The notes below the pieces were generated by a model. It ran no database searches, was not told the DNA's origin, and saw only the letters and a program-made list of their open reading frames with translations. From Anaerolinea sp. (lineage in GTDB: Bacteria > Chloroflexota > Anaerolineae > Anaerolineales > Villigracilaceae): 64,000 nt of DNA. The stretch lies in NCBI GenBank assembly GCA_020723805.1, contig DYID01000010.1, positions 34,852 through 98,851 of the forward strand. The letters run 5' to 3'. Below, piece after piece: positions 1 to 7,959 of this stretch; the stretch's first letter is position 1; the number at the start of each line of letters is the position of its first letter. Made by a program: the position numbers and the translations under genes.

Positions 1-548
1 TCGAACTGACTGAGCGCATAGCCCAGCGAGTGCATCGTACGCATCCGCATATCGCCCACCGCCAGCCACTTGAGCCCGTCAATGCGCCCTTTCTCGCGCA
101 GGACGGTGTAGAGGTCGGTGAGAATTTGTGTGGGGTGTTCGCCCCAGCCGTCGCCGCCATTGATGACCGGCACGCTCGCCCATTTGGCGGCTTCGTGCGG
201 TGCGCCCTGCTGGAAGTGACGCATCACAATCACGTCGCCGTAGAACTCCAGCATCTTGACCGTGTCCTTGATGGACTCCTGGTAGAAGTCGCCTGCGCGA
301 GTCATCTTCGGGTCGGCGAAGCCGCACACATGCCCGCCGAGGCGATGCATCGCCGCTTCGTGCGCCAGACGCGTGCGCGTCGAAGGCTGATAGAACGCGG
401 TGACCAGCGTCTTTTCCCTGAGCAAATCCACGTTCTTCCTGGACCTGGCAATGGGTTCCATTTTCTGAGCCACATCGAACACATGGAAGAACTCATTGCG
501 CTCGAACTCCTTGAGCGACAAAATGTCGCGGCCGGCAAAACTACGCAT
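1..548 (-). CDS. Aspartate carbamoyltransferase-like protein (3' end outside window)
   Basis: Transcarbamylase-superfamily enzyme that moves the carbamoyl group of carbamoyl phosphate to an amino acceptor. Only the first 182 residues are in the window. Visible are the carbamoyl-phosphate loop STRTR (residues 56-60), the MRH motif (109-111) and HPTQ (138-141), in the order and spacing of ATCase. The ATG at 548 follows a strong AAGGAGG. In the 80s loop, where E. coli ATCase uses Ser80 and Lys84, the aligned positions here appear to be Ala and Tyr, so the acceptor may not be aspartate. It is the last visible gene of the purine operon, 201 bases after the M20 hydrolase. Family is near certain, substrate is not. 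Confidence 0.8.
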   Translation of the reverse strand, partial: MRSFAGRDILSLKEFERNEFFHVFDVAQKMEPIARSRKNVDLLREKTLVTAFYQPSTRTRLAHEAAMHRLGGHVCGFADPKMTRAGDFYQESIKDTVKMLEFYGDVIVMRHFQQGAPHEAAKWASVPVINGGDGWGEHPTQILTDLYTVLREKGRIDGLKWLAVGDMRMRTMHSLGYALSQF

Positions 549-691
549 ACGGACCTCCTTATGGATTTGAAAATGACGACGGCTGCGATGCCTCCTTTGC
601 TCCGCTAGTCTCTCTCTGGCGATTTTTTCGCTTCCTGCTTCGCCGATAAGGGTCTCTGACCAATAAGGTTTACTTCACTCATGTTACGCAC

Positions 692-745
692 CGTCCCGAA
701 GGTTTGGCGGGAAAACAGGCACAATTTGCGAGAACCTTCGGGACG
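692..745. repeat. Perfect inverted repeat after the M20 hydrolase gene
   Basis: CGTCCCGAAGGTT at 692-704 pairs perfectly with AACCTTCGGGACG at 733-745 around a 28-base loop. It begins four bases beyond the stop codon of the M20 hydrolase. There is no T-tract on either side, so it is either a factor-dependent or RNA-stabilising hairpin or a small palindromic repeat. Confidence 0.6.
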
Positions 746-749
746 TTAG

Positions 750-1970
750 TTACTTCACTTTGCCATCTTTCAAGATTTTCGGCAGCAGCGCATAGAATTC
801 CGTCGCCGCCACCACTTCATCGAGCGGGACATTTTCATCCCTCATGTGGGCGGTCTTCTCGTCGCCGGGACCAAACCCAATGGACGGGATACCCGCCTTG
901 CCCGCCCAATACGTGCCGTTGGTGGAAAAATCCCACGTTCCCAGCGGACGGCTCTCGCCCCACAGCGCCTCGATGGTCGCCTGCCCTGCCTGCGTCAGCG
1001 GGTGATTGTCATCCAACAGCCAGGCGGGATAATACTTGGAGACCGGGAAAACAAAACCGGTGTAGGACGGCTCATCGTAGAACAGTTCCTCCACATGAAT
1101 TTCATCCTGCAAGTAATCGGGGATCAAGCCCTTGATTTGTTGAATCACCTCCTCGCGCGGTTCGTTCGAGGTGATGCGGCGGTCGAGGTAGATGGTGAAC
1201 TGGTCCGGCACGGCGTTGATCGAAGCGGTGCGCGCCGAAACGTCGGTCACGGCAATGGAGGGATGCCCCTGAATCGGATGCGATCCCATCCCCAGGCGGA
1301 AGCGACGGTCCAGTTCGCGGATTTGGGTGATGACCGCCATCATCTTGTACACGGCATTGTCACCCAGATAATGAGATGCCGCGTGCGCCGACTTGCCGTA
1401 GGCGGTAATCTTCAACTCGATGCGCCCTTTGTGACCGCGATAGACGCGCATTTTGGTCGGCTCGCCGATGACGACAAAATCGGGCTTCACCTTCGGGTCA
1501 ACTTCCACAAAGGCGTTCGGGGCGATGCCGTCACACCACTCCTCCATGTTGCCGAAGTAGTAGGCGGTGTATCCCTCCAGCAGACCCAGGTCGCGCGCAA
1601 TGGCGAGACCATAGATCATGCCCGGCGTGGAGCCTTTTTCGTCGCACGCGCCGCGCGCATACAGCCGCCCGTTCTCGATCTTGCCCTTGAACGGGTCCCA
1701 TTCCCATTCGGCGGGGTCGCCGATGCCGACCGTGTCAATGTGCGAATCGAAGACGATGACCTTGGGACCGTTTCCGATGCGCCCCAGCACGTTGCCCATC
1801 TTGTCGAAGCGAGTCTCGTCGAAGCCGAGTTTGTTCATCTCGGCGATGATGCGCTCGCCCACTTCCTTCAACTGACTGTTCATGCTGGGAATGGCGACGA
1901 TCTCGCGCAAAAAGTTGATGATGTTTTCGCGGTTTTCTTCCACTCGTTTTTTGATTTCTTGCACTGTCAT
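750..1970 (-). CDS. M20-family metallohydrolase, YgeY-like
   Basis: Zinc-dependent M20 peptidase/deacylase of 406 residues. It most resembles YgeY, the putative hydrolase in the purine/selenium-metabolism cluster of E. coli. Metal-binding motifs are DSHIDT (residues 75-80), GACDEKG (Asp about 110) and the NMEE acidic pair (about 143-144). The central GHKGRIEL and SAHAASH stretches belong to the dimerisation domain. The start is set at ATG 1970, preceded by AAAAGAGG; the upstream in-frame extension runs into a duplicated remnant and is not native. It lies between the GxxExxY cassette and the carbamoyltransferase, in the same direction as the purine genes. The substrate is unknown; amide or carbamoyl bonds from purine breakdown are a guess. 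Confidence 0.8.
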   Translation of the reverse strand: MTVQEIKKRVEENRENIINFLREIVAIPSMNSQLKEVGERIIAEMNKLGFDETRFDKMGNVLGRIGNGPKVIVFDSHIDTVGIGDPAEWEWDPFKGKIENGRLYARGACDEKGSTPGMIYGLAIARDLGLLEGYTAYYFGNMEEWCDGIAPNAFVEVDPKVKPDFVVIGEPTKMRVYRGHKGRIELKITAYGKSAHAASHYLGDNAVYKMMAVITQIRELDRRFRLGMGSHPIQGHPSIAVTDVSARTASINAVPDQFTIYLDRRITSNEPREEVIQQIKGLIPDYLQDEIHVEELFYDEPSYTGFVFPVSKYYPAWLLDDNHPLTQAGQATIEALWGESRPLGTWDFSTNGTYWAGKAGIPSIGFGPGDEKTAHMRDENVPLDEVVAATEFYALLPKILKDGKVK

Positions 1971-1980
1971 ATTTACCTCT

Positions 1981-2182
1981 TTTGTAAATGATTTGCCACA
2001 GAGCCCACCGAGAATTTCGAGTCTCAATGATTTTCTATAGGGCAAAGTGTCTTATGCCGTGCTTGACCATTTCGAAATTGATTTGTAAATGATTTGCCAC
2101 AGAGTCAACTGAGAATGTTGAGACGATGATTTTCTAAAGGACAAAGCGCCTTATGCCGTCCTTGACCATTTTGGAGTTGAAA
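1981..2182. repeat. Imperfect tandem duplication of about 101 bp at the 3' end of the GxxExxY gene
   Basis: Unit A (1981-2081) and unit B (2082-2182) both begin TTTGTAAATGATTTGCCACAGAG and end with the reverse complement of the GxxExxY C-terminal codons. Unit B contains the real stop codon; unit A is a degenerate extra copy of the gene's last residues and downstream flank. Confidence 0.8.
2000..2081 (-). pseudogene. Degenerate 3' remnant of a second GxxExxY copy
   Basis: The reverse strand repeats the last codons of the intact neighbour (compare the KMVKDGIRRFVL end of the gene at 2134) with several substitutions and no upstream body. It is what remains of a tandem copy of the cassette or of its end. 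It lies directly upstream of the M20 gene and falsely extends that reading frame. Confidence 0.6.
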
Positions 2183-2588
2183 TTGATAAGTAATCCAACC
2201 TTTTTGCCCGTCAGTCTCATGTAGGACAATATCTGTGCTTCGAAAATCGGGTCATGCCGTTCGACGCTTTTGAGTTCCAAAATTACAGTGTCTTCGACAA
2301 GGATGTCAATATAATAATCTCCAATGGGCTTTCCCCTATACGCCACCGGTACCTTCACATTCTTTTCGACCTTCAATCCATCGGCTTCCATTTCAATGAC
2401 CATTGCTTCGTTGTACAATTTTTCCAGTAATCCAGGTCCGAACCGTTTATGAACTTCGATAGCACAGGCGATGATTCTCCGCATCAGGGGGTCATCCTGT
2501 GTGGGCAACTTCCGTTCTGGCAGGGAACGTATCACCATGATCTAGTCGCTCAATCCGTCTCATTCTCTCTGTGGTCTCTGTGGCAGAT
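2091..2588. mobile_element. Putative GxxExxY cassette bounded by inverted CTCTGTGG motifs
   Basis: The left edge GATTTGCCACAGAGTCAACTG (2091-) and the right edge (about 2565-2588, containing CTCTGTGGTCTCTGTGGCAG) are inverted copies of one another, about 22 bases with four mismatches. They enclose only the GxxExxY gene. A further copy of the left edge lies at 1990. The cassette separates the regulator from the hydrolase in an otherwise tight operon, which suggests insertion. No transposase is present. Confidence 0.5.
2134..2538 (-). CDS. GxxExxY family protein
   Basis: A 134-residue member of the GxxExxY family, small proteins related to the PD-(D/E)XK nuclease fold whose function is not settled. 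The naming motif is visible as GPGLLEKLY (residues 34-42), followed by a strand ending ILELKSV with the acidic-Lys pattern of this fold, and the conserved QILSYMRLTGKKVGLLINF stretch. It begins at ATG 2538. The gene sits inside a possible mobile cassette between the GntR regulator and the M20 hydrolase, so it probably has no role in the purine pathway. Confidence 0.8.
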   Translation of the reverse strand: MVIRSLPERKLPTQDDPLMRRIIACAIEVHKRFGPGLLEKLYNEAMVIEMEADGLKVEKNVKVPVAYRGKPIGDYYIDILVEDTVILELKSVERHDPIFEAQILSYMRLTGKKVGLLINFNSKMVKDGIRRFVL

Positions 2589-3301
2589 TACCCCCCAATC
2601 CGCCGCACCACATGGAAGTGAAAGTAGCCGGGGATGAAGTAACTCACTGTGTAATCCGCCACCTTGCCGCTCTCGTCGTAGAGTTGCGAGACGAATTGCA
2701 GCAGCACATCGCCGCGCTGAATTTCGAGCGCCTTTGCCACCTCGGCGGTTGCGTTGGTGGCGCTGATGGCGGCGCGGGAGACGGTCAGCCGGTCGCCGCG
2801 CCCCAGCATAAAGTCCAGAACAGAGCCGTTGAATTTTTCCGGCAGTTCGTCCGGCTTGAGGCGTTCGGCGGGGAGGGTATCCACCAGGTAGGCAACCGGG
2901 CGTCCCTCGGCGCACATCACGCGGCGGACGCGCGTGAGCAGGCTGCGCTCTGCCACACCCAGCCCCTCCGCCATCGCCTTGTCCGCTTCCACCTGTTCGA
3001 CGTGTAATTCTCCCACCGAAATTTCCAGGTTCATACGGCGCGCCATGGTGTCGAGACTTTCCAGCACCTCCAACCCGGCGTCAATGACCGGCACTTTGCC
3101 CACCACATACGTGCCAGACCCCTGCCGGCGGCGGATGATGCCCTGCGTCTCGAAGGTGCGCATCGCCTCGCGCAGGGTGGCGCGTGAAACGCCCAATTGT
3201 TTTGCCAGTTCGGGTTCCGAGGTCAGGCGTTGACCGGGCGGCGTCCGCGCAATCAGATTCGCCAGGTCTGCCTGTAATCTTTGAAACGGAAAGTGCGCCA
3301 T
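2588..3301 (-). CDS. GntR-family transcriptional regulator, HutC subfamily
   Basis: DNA-binding regulator of 237 residues with an N-terminal winged helix-turn-helix (LTSEPELAKQLGVSRATLRE, residues about 26-45, then RRRQGSGTYV) and a C-terminal UTRA ligand-binding domain. The ATG at 3301 overlaps the stop codon of adenine deaminase (TAATG), so translation is probably coupled and any longer N-terminus is excluded. It is most likely the operon's own regulator: a 7-1-7 palindrome typical of GntR sites lies on the promoter at 6949-6963. The effector may be a purine base or derivative; this is inferred from context only. Confidence 0.85.
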   Translation of the reverse strand: MAHFPFQRLQADLANLIARTPPGQRLTSEPELAKQLGVSRATLREAMRTFETQGIIRRRQGSGTYVVGKVPVIDAGLEVLESLDTMARRMNLEISVGELHVEQVEADKAMAEGLGVAERSLLTRVRRVMCAEGRPVAYLVDTLPAERLKPDELPEKFNGSVLDFMLGRGDRLTVSRAAISATNATAEVAKALEIQRGDVLLQFVSQLYDESGKVADYTVSYFIPGYFHFHVVRRIGG

Positions 3302-5088
3302 TACTCCTCCAGCACGGGGATGAATTTGAACTGCGTCACGTCCACCAGCCCCTTGTCGGAAATCCGCAGTTCGGGAATGACCACCAGCGCCAGCAGGGAT
3401 AACTGCATATTCGGGTTGTTGAGCGTACAGCCGCACGCCCGGAAGCCCTGCAGGATGGTTTCCGCCTTGCGGGCAACCACCTCTGCGCGTTCGGTGGACA
3501 TCAGCCCCGCGATTTTCAATTCGACCTTGCCGATGACCTTGCCGTCCTTGACCACCACCTGACCGCCCCCGCTTCGCGCCAGACTGTTGGCTGCGACTGC
3601 CATCGAAGCCTCGTCCGTGCCGACAACGATCATGTGATGTGAGTCGTGCGCCACGGTGGAAGCGACGGCGCATTTTTCGGTGAAGCCGAAGCCGCTCACC
3701 AGCCCCACCGTCACGCCGCCTGTGCTTTTGTGCCGCTCGACCAGCGCAATCTTGGCGATGTCGCGCGCGAGGTCGGGTTTGATTTCGCCGTTTTCAGGCT
3801 GAAGGTCGAAGGTCAAGTGGCGGGTTGGCGCCTGATTTTCAATGACGCCAATGACATTCGCCTTGACCTGCGACTTTTGACCTTTGACTGGTAACTTGAA
3901 ATCATCCGCCTTCAGCGGCTTTTTCAAATGCACCGAATTGACCGCCCAGGAGGGATAACTGAACTTCGGCAGGCTCACTTTCCACTTTCCGTGCTCGGCA
4001 ATGACCTGCCCCTTGGCAATGACCAGATCGGCATGAAAATCGCGCAGGTCTTCGACAATCACCACATCCGCCCAGCGCCCGGGGGCGATCATGCCCATTT
4101 CCTTTGCCACGCCGAAATGCTCGGCGGTGTTGATGGTCATCATTTGGATGGCGGTCATCGGCGGAAGCCCCTGCTCGATGGCATGCCGCAGGACGCGGTC
4201 CATGTGACCTTCGTGCGAGAGGGTTTGTGCGTGCGAGTCATCGGTGACGAGGATGAAGTGGCGCGGGTCGAGTCCCAGTTTGGTCACTGCGCCCACCTGC
4301 GAAGCCACGTCCAGCCAGGCAGAGCCATAGCGAAGCATGGCTTTCATGCCCTGCCGCACACGGACGACAGCATCCTCGAGGCGTGTACCTTCGTGGTCGT
4401 CCTCCGCGCCGCCGGCGGCGTAGCCGTGAAAGGGAAGTCCCAGGTCCGGCGAGGCGTAATGCCCGCCCACCGTCTTGCCGTGCGCGTGCGTGACCGCCAT
4501 CTCTTCGAGCATCTTTTTATCGCCCATGAACACGCCGGGAAAATTCATCATCTCGCCCAAGCCGATGATGCCCTTCCACTTCATGGCTGTGGCGACCTCC
4601 TTCGGTCCGATGGAGGCGCCGGGCGTTTCCAGCCCGGGCGCAGAGGGAACACAAGAGGGCATCTGCACCCACACGTGGATGGGTTGTTTCTGCGCCTCGT
4701 CCACCATCAACTTGACGCCCTTGAGACCGAAGACGTTGGCAATCTCGTGTGGGTCAATGAACATGCCGGTTGTGCCGCGCACTGCAACCGCACGCACGAA
4801 CTCCGTCACCGTGACCATGCCCGATTCGACGTGCATGTGACCATCGAGCAAACCGGGGACAAGGTAACGCCCGCCGGCGTCAATGACTTTGGTCTTTTTG
4901 CCGATGGTGTGACGTGCGCTTTCGCCCACGTAGGCAACATGCCCGTCTTTGATGGCGATGTCGGTGGCGGGGATGATTTCGCCCGATTGGACACAGACCC
5001 ACTGTCCGTTAAGAATGACCGTGTCGGCGGGGGTGCGTCCCATGGCGGTATCTACGAGGGCGCGGGTGAGTTTTGCGGATGCAGGCAT
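3301..5088 (-). CDS. ade: Adenine deaminase
   Basis: Amidohydrolase that converts adenine to hypoxanthine and ammonia (EC 3.5.4.2). The 595 residues match the two-domain Ade/AdeC family: metal-binding GLLDGHMHVESG, the PHEIANVFG segment, HASP-type loop HAHGKTVGGHYA, VTDDSHAQTL, and the C-terminal SGFGFTEKCA and VAHDSHHMIVVG motifs. The start is ATG 5088, preceded by CGGAG; an in-frame TTG five codons earlier has no such signal. The stop overlaps the GntR start. Two 7-bp-period stretches lie within the gene (3801-3818 and 3861-3895), giving the KGQKSQVK segment between the two halves. Confidence 0.95.
   Translation of the reverse strand: MPASAKLTRALVDTAMGRTPADTVILNGQWVCVQSGEIIPATDIAIKDGHVAYVGESARHTIGKKTKVIDAGGRYLVPGLLDGHMHVESGMVTVTEFVRAVAVRGTTGMFIDPHEIANVFGLKGVKLMVDEAQKQPIHVWVQMPSCVPSAPGLETPGASIGPKEVATAMKWKGIIGLGEMMNFPGVFMGDKKMLEEMAVTHAHGKTVGGHYASPDLGLPFHGYAAGGAEDDHEGTRLEDAVVRVRQGMKAMLRYGSAWLDVASQVGAVTKLGLDPRHFILVTDDSHAQTLSHEGHMDRVLRHAIEQGLPPMTAIQMMTINTAEHFGVAKEMGMIAPGRWADVVIVEDLRDFHADLVIAKGQVIAEHGKWKVSLPKFSYPSWAVNSVHLKKPLKADDFKLPVKGQKSQVKANVIGVIENQAPTRHLTFDLQPENGEIKPDLARDIAKIALVERHKSTGGVTVGLVSGFGFTEKCAVASTVAHDSHHMIVVGTDEASMAVAANSLARSGGGQVVVKDGKVIGKVELKIAGLMSTERAEVVARKAETILQGFRACGCTLNNPNMQLSLLALVVIPELRISDKGLVDVTQFKFIPVLEE
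3801..3895. repeat. 7-bp-period stretches inside adenine deaminase
   Basis: GAAGGTC twice at 3801-3814, then CCTTGAC, CTGCGAC, TTTTGAC, CTTTGAC, TGGTAAC at 3861-3895. The same GGTCAAA family recurs at 42222-42277. The reading frame stays open through both. Confidence 0.6.
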
Positions 5089-5134
5089 AAAGTCTCCGTT
5101 CAATGGTTTGCAGGCGCAGAAGAGGATGCTGTTC

Positions 5135-5479
5135 TTATTTCGGCAAAATGATTGGGAATCTCACCACATCAATGAAGCGCATGATTTCTGTGCCGGTGTT
5201 GTGGAACTGATGGCTCTCATGCGGCGCAACGTACAGGACAGCCCCTTCGGCAATGGGATGCGCCCCATCGTCCGATTCCACCTCGCCTCTGCCAGCCAGC
5301 ACGAAAATTTCATGTTCGGTATCGTGCTGGTGCATGGTGGAGGATTTGCCCGGCTCCAAATCGAGGATGCGCATGGCAAAGTTGCTGGCACCCTGCGAGG
5401 CATTGATTGCCCAACGCACGGTCAAGCCATCCACGCCGCTCGGTTCGACAGGCAGGTCACGATAATCCTTGATATACAT
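5135..5479 (-). CDS. Small cupin-domain protein
   Basis: Single-domain cupin of 114 residues. The first cupin motif (HQHDTEHEIFVLAGRGE, with two His and a Glu as metal ligands) and the second (PHESHQFHNTG) are clear, so a metal-binding beta-barrel is expected. The start is ATG 5479 after AAGGAG; it is 29 bases downstream of the 8-oxoguanine deaminase stop and 46 bases before adenine deaminase. Its role could be a purine-related oxygenase, an isomerase or a sensor; nothing in the sequence decides. Confidence 0.8.
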   Translation of the reverse strand: MYIKDYRDLPVEPSGVDGLTVRWAINASQGASNFAMRILDLEPGKSSTMHQHDTEHEIFVLAGRGEVESDDGAHPIAEGAVLYVAPHESHQFHNTGTEIMRFIDVVRFPIILPK

Positions 5480-5508
5480 TGGGCTCTCCTTTCTTGGTTT
5501 GAAGCGAT

Positions 5509-6906
5509 TCACAGACGAACAGACGAACCTTCCAACAACCGTTTCGCAGACCGGTTGTGCTTTTCGATCAATTTCCCTTCGTCAACGGTGACAACGCGTC
5601 CTTCCTTGACGATGAACTTGCCGCCCACCACCGTATAATCCACGCGGACGGGTTGACCAAACACGATGGCGGCGGCGGGGTCGTGCATCCCCGTAAATTC
5701 GATGCGGTTCAGGTTCACGGCGAAAAAGTCGGCGCACTTGCCGGGTTCGAGCGAGCCGATGTCGGTGCGCCCCAGCACCGCCGCGCCTCCGCGCGTTCCC
5801 AAATACAAGGCTTCCCGCGCGGTCATTAGTTTTCGGTTTGGATCGTTTGATAACGAAAACCCCGTAATTCCTTCCTTGACACGCGAAACGAGCATCGCGT
5901 TGCGGACTTCTGCCAACAGGTGCGAGCCGTCGTTGGAGGCGGAACCATCCACGCCCAAGCCCACGTTGACGCCCGCCTTGCGGTATGCCTTGACCGGCGC
6001 AATGCCCGATGCCAGCCGCATATTCGAGGTGGGGCAGTGCGCCACGCCGCAATTGTGTTTGGCGAAGACTTGAATTTCCTCGTCGTTTACCCAGACCGCG
6101 TGTGCAAACCATACGTCGCCGCCCACCCAGTCCACTTCCTGCATGTATCCGACGGGACGGTGACCGAATTTTTGCAGGCAGAATTGTTCCTCGTCCTCGG
6201 TCTCGGCAAGGTGCGTGTGCAAATGCACGCCATATTCGCGCGCCAGTTTGGCAGATTGCTTCATCAGTTCGCCCGTCACGCTGAAGGGGGAACACGGCGC
6301 AAGGACGATTTGCACCATCGAGCCGGGCTTCGGGTCGTGGTAACGCTGGATGAGGCGCTGGGAATCTCTGAGGATATTCTCTTCCGTATCCACTACGCTG
6401 TCGGGGGGAAGCCCGCCTTTCGATTCGCCCAGCGACATCGAGCCGCGCGAGGCGTGCAGGCGGAGACCAATCTCTTTGGCGGCAGCAATTTCATCGTCCA
6501 GTTTGGAGCCGTTGGGGAAGAGGTAGAGGTGGTCGGAGGCGGTGGTACATCCTGAGAGGGCAAGTTCGGTCAGAGCAGTTTGGGTCGAGATGAAGATGTC
6601 TTCCGGTTGGAGACGCGCCCAAATGGGATAGAGCGTCTTCAACCAGTTGAACAGGTTGGCGTCCTGCGCGGCGGGGACGGCGCGGGTGAGGGTTTGATAA
6701 AAGTGATGATGGGTGTTGACCAGCCCCGGCAGGAGGACGTGACCGCTGAGGTCGAGGACTTCGTCGGCGGTGGTGTGGCGCAAGTCTGAGACTTGCGCTA
6801 CTTCTTCGATGAAGCCGTCGCGGATAAAAAGACCACCATCCGAAAATTCGGTCTGGTGGTCGTCCATGGTGAGGATGTGGGCGTGTTTGATGAGTAAAGT
6901 CGCCAT
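5509..6906 (-). CDS. 8-oxoguanine deaminase (TRZ/ATZ amidohydrolase)
   Basis: Zinc amidohydrolase of 465 residues, likely converting 8-oxoguanine to urate (EC 3.5.4.32). Metal site residues are seen in LVNTHHHFYQTLTRA, HTHLAETEDE, FAHAVWV and GLGVDGSASND. The ASDHLYLFPNGSKLDDEI and SMSLGESKGGLPPDS segments are characteristic of 8-oxoguanine deaminases rather than of cytosine or guanine deaminases. It is the first gene of the purine operon, directly behind the promoter at 6966-6994. With adenine deaminase it would turn damaged or surplus purine bases into oxopurines. SsnA or S-adenosylhomocysteine deaminase are more distant alternatives. Confidence 0.85.
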   Translation of the reverse strand: MATLLIKHAHILTMDDHQTEFSDGGLFIRDGFIEEVAQVSDLRHTTADEVLDLSGHVLLPGLVNTHHHFYQTLTRAVPAAQDANLFNWLKTLYPIWARLQPEDIFISTQTALTELALSGCTTASDHLYLFPNGSKLDDEIAAAKEIGLRLHASRGSMSLGESKGGLPPDSVVDTEENILRDSQRLIQRYHDPKPGSMVQIVLAPCSPFSVTGELMKQSAKLAREYGVHLHTHLAETEDEEQFCLQKFGHRPVGYMQEVDWVGGDVWFAHAVWVNDEEIQVFAKHNCGVAHCPTSNMRLASGIAPVKAYRKAGVNVGLGVDGSASNDGSHLLAEVRNAMLVSRVKEGITGFSLSNDPNRKLMTAREALYLGTRGGAAVLGRTDIGSLEPGKCADFFAVNLNRIEFTGMHDPAAAIVFGQPVRVDYTVVGGKFIVKEGRVVTVDEGKLIEKHNRSAKRLLEGSSVRL

Positions 6907-6948
6907 GAGGTTGAGGGTGGGGAAGTTTAGATAATCTGACTAGACTGC

Positions 6949-6963
6949 ATTTGTCTGACAAAT
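6949..6963. promoter_or_regulatory. Palindromic operator, likely for the GntR regulator
   Basis: ATTTGTCTGACAAAT is a perfect 7-1-7 palindrome with the TTGT...ACAA core usual for GntR/HutC operators. It starts two bases downstream of the -10 box, over the expected transcription start, so a bound repressor would block initiation. A weaker palindrome, AGATAATCT, lies at 6929-6937. Confidence 0.65.
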
Positions 6964-6965
6964 TT

Positions 6966-6994
6966 AGTGTAGCAGAAGAAGGAAAGGATGTCAA
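6966..6994 (-). promoter_or_regulatory. Sigma70 promoter of the purine operon
   Basis: On the minus strand a perfect -35 TTGACA (6994-6989) is followed after 17 bases by -10 TACACT (6971-6966). The 8-oxoguanine deaminase ATG is 60 bases further on. A second TTGACA lies a few bases upstream in a partly palindromic stretch (about 6985-7018). Confidence 0.8.
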
Positions 6995-7083
6995 CAGGAA
7001 CAACATCCTGTCAACATCCTTCATCCCTGGCGTCATTCAGGACAAGATTGTTTTACGCACATTTCCCCCAGCGAGTCACATGC

Positions 7084-7920
7084 CTAGAGATGCCTGTCCA
7101 GCCACTCGATCATGACGCGGAAGACTTCCGCCTGCTGAGGCTCGTTGTGGATTTCGTGATACAGCCCATCCCAGATTTTCAAGGTGACGTCCTTGTTGTT
7201 CTCGCCTGCCAGTTTGGCGAAGTCTTCACTGCCGCTGGGATAGGTGATGGGGTCTGCTCCGCCGTGCATGATGAGGAGCGGCGGTTTGAAGTCTTTGGCG
7301 CGGGCAAAGCACAGCGCGATAGCATCCAGCCCAGCCTTGCCCAAGCCCAGGCTGACTTTATCGTGAACGAGCGGGTCGCTGACGTAAGCCTGCACCACCG
7401 CCGGGTCGTGCGAAAGCCCGTTCACTTCCAACTCGCTCTTCAGGGACAGGGTGGGGATGAGCGAACCAAGCACTTTGACCAGCGCAATCTTGGCTTTCTG
7501 CTCTTGCAAGGCGGAGCGCAAGCCGGCGCCCGTCACGATGACGCCCTGCAAACCTTCGGGATGCTGGAGGGTGTAAGTGAGGGTGAGCAGACCGCCCAGG
7601 CTGTGACCGTAGAGGAACAACGGCAGGCGGGGATGGTTCTGCCGCTGAAAGTGGATGAAGTTGTGGATATCGTTGAGGACGGTTTCGAGCGAGGGGAAAT
7701 GTCCGCGCGGACCGCCGCTTTGCCCGTGACCACGCAGGTCGAAGCCGAAGAGGGCATAGCCGGCATCGTTGAGCGCTTTGCCCACGTGGTTGTAACGCCC
7801 GGTGTGTTCGCCCAGTCCGTGCACGAGGCAGACGATGGCTTTGGGAGTCCCTTGAGGTTCCCAGCCCTGCATGTAGAAGGTGATGTCGTCATTCATTTCG
7901 GAGATGGAGGATGTGGTCAT
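7084..7920 (-). CDS. Alpha/beta hydrolase, monoacylglycerol lipase-like
   Basis: Serine hydrolase of 278 residues resembling lysophospholipase/monoacylglycerol lipase (Hydrolase_4). The catalytic triad is visible: Ser in GHSLGG (about residue 120), Asp in HGGADPIT (about 223), His in GLYHEIHNE (about 253); the oxyanion strand is LVHGLGEH. There is no signal peptide, so it is cytosolic. It follows the two V4R genes by 39 bases and ends 90 bases before the purine promoter region. Substrate is not predictable beyond a small ester such as a lipid. Confidence 0.85.
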   Translation of the reverse strand: MTTSSISEMNDDITFYMQGWEPQGTPKAIVCLVHGLGEHTGRYNHVGKALNDAGYALFGFDLRGHGQSGGPRGHFPSLETVLNDIHNFIHFQRQNHPRLPLFLYGHSLGGLLTLTYTLQHPEGLQGVIVTGAGLRSALQEQKAKIALVKVLGSLIPTLSLKSELEVNGLSHDPAVVQAYVSDPLVHDKVSLGLGKAGLDAIALCFARAKDFKPPLLIMHGGADPITYPSGSEDFAKLAGENNKDVTLKIWDGLYHEIHNEPQQAEVFRVMIEWLDRHL

Positions 7921-7959
7921 GGTTATTTTCTCAATACGGCGGGTGCAGGAGACCGCCTC

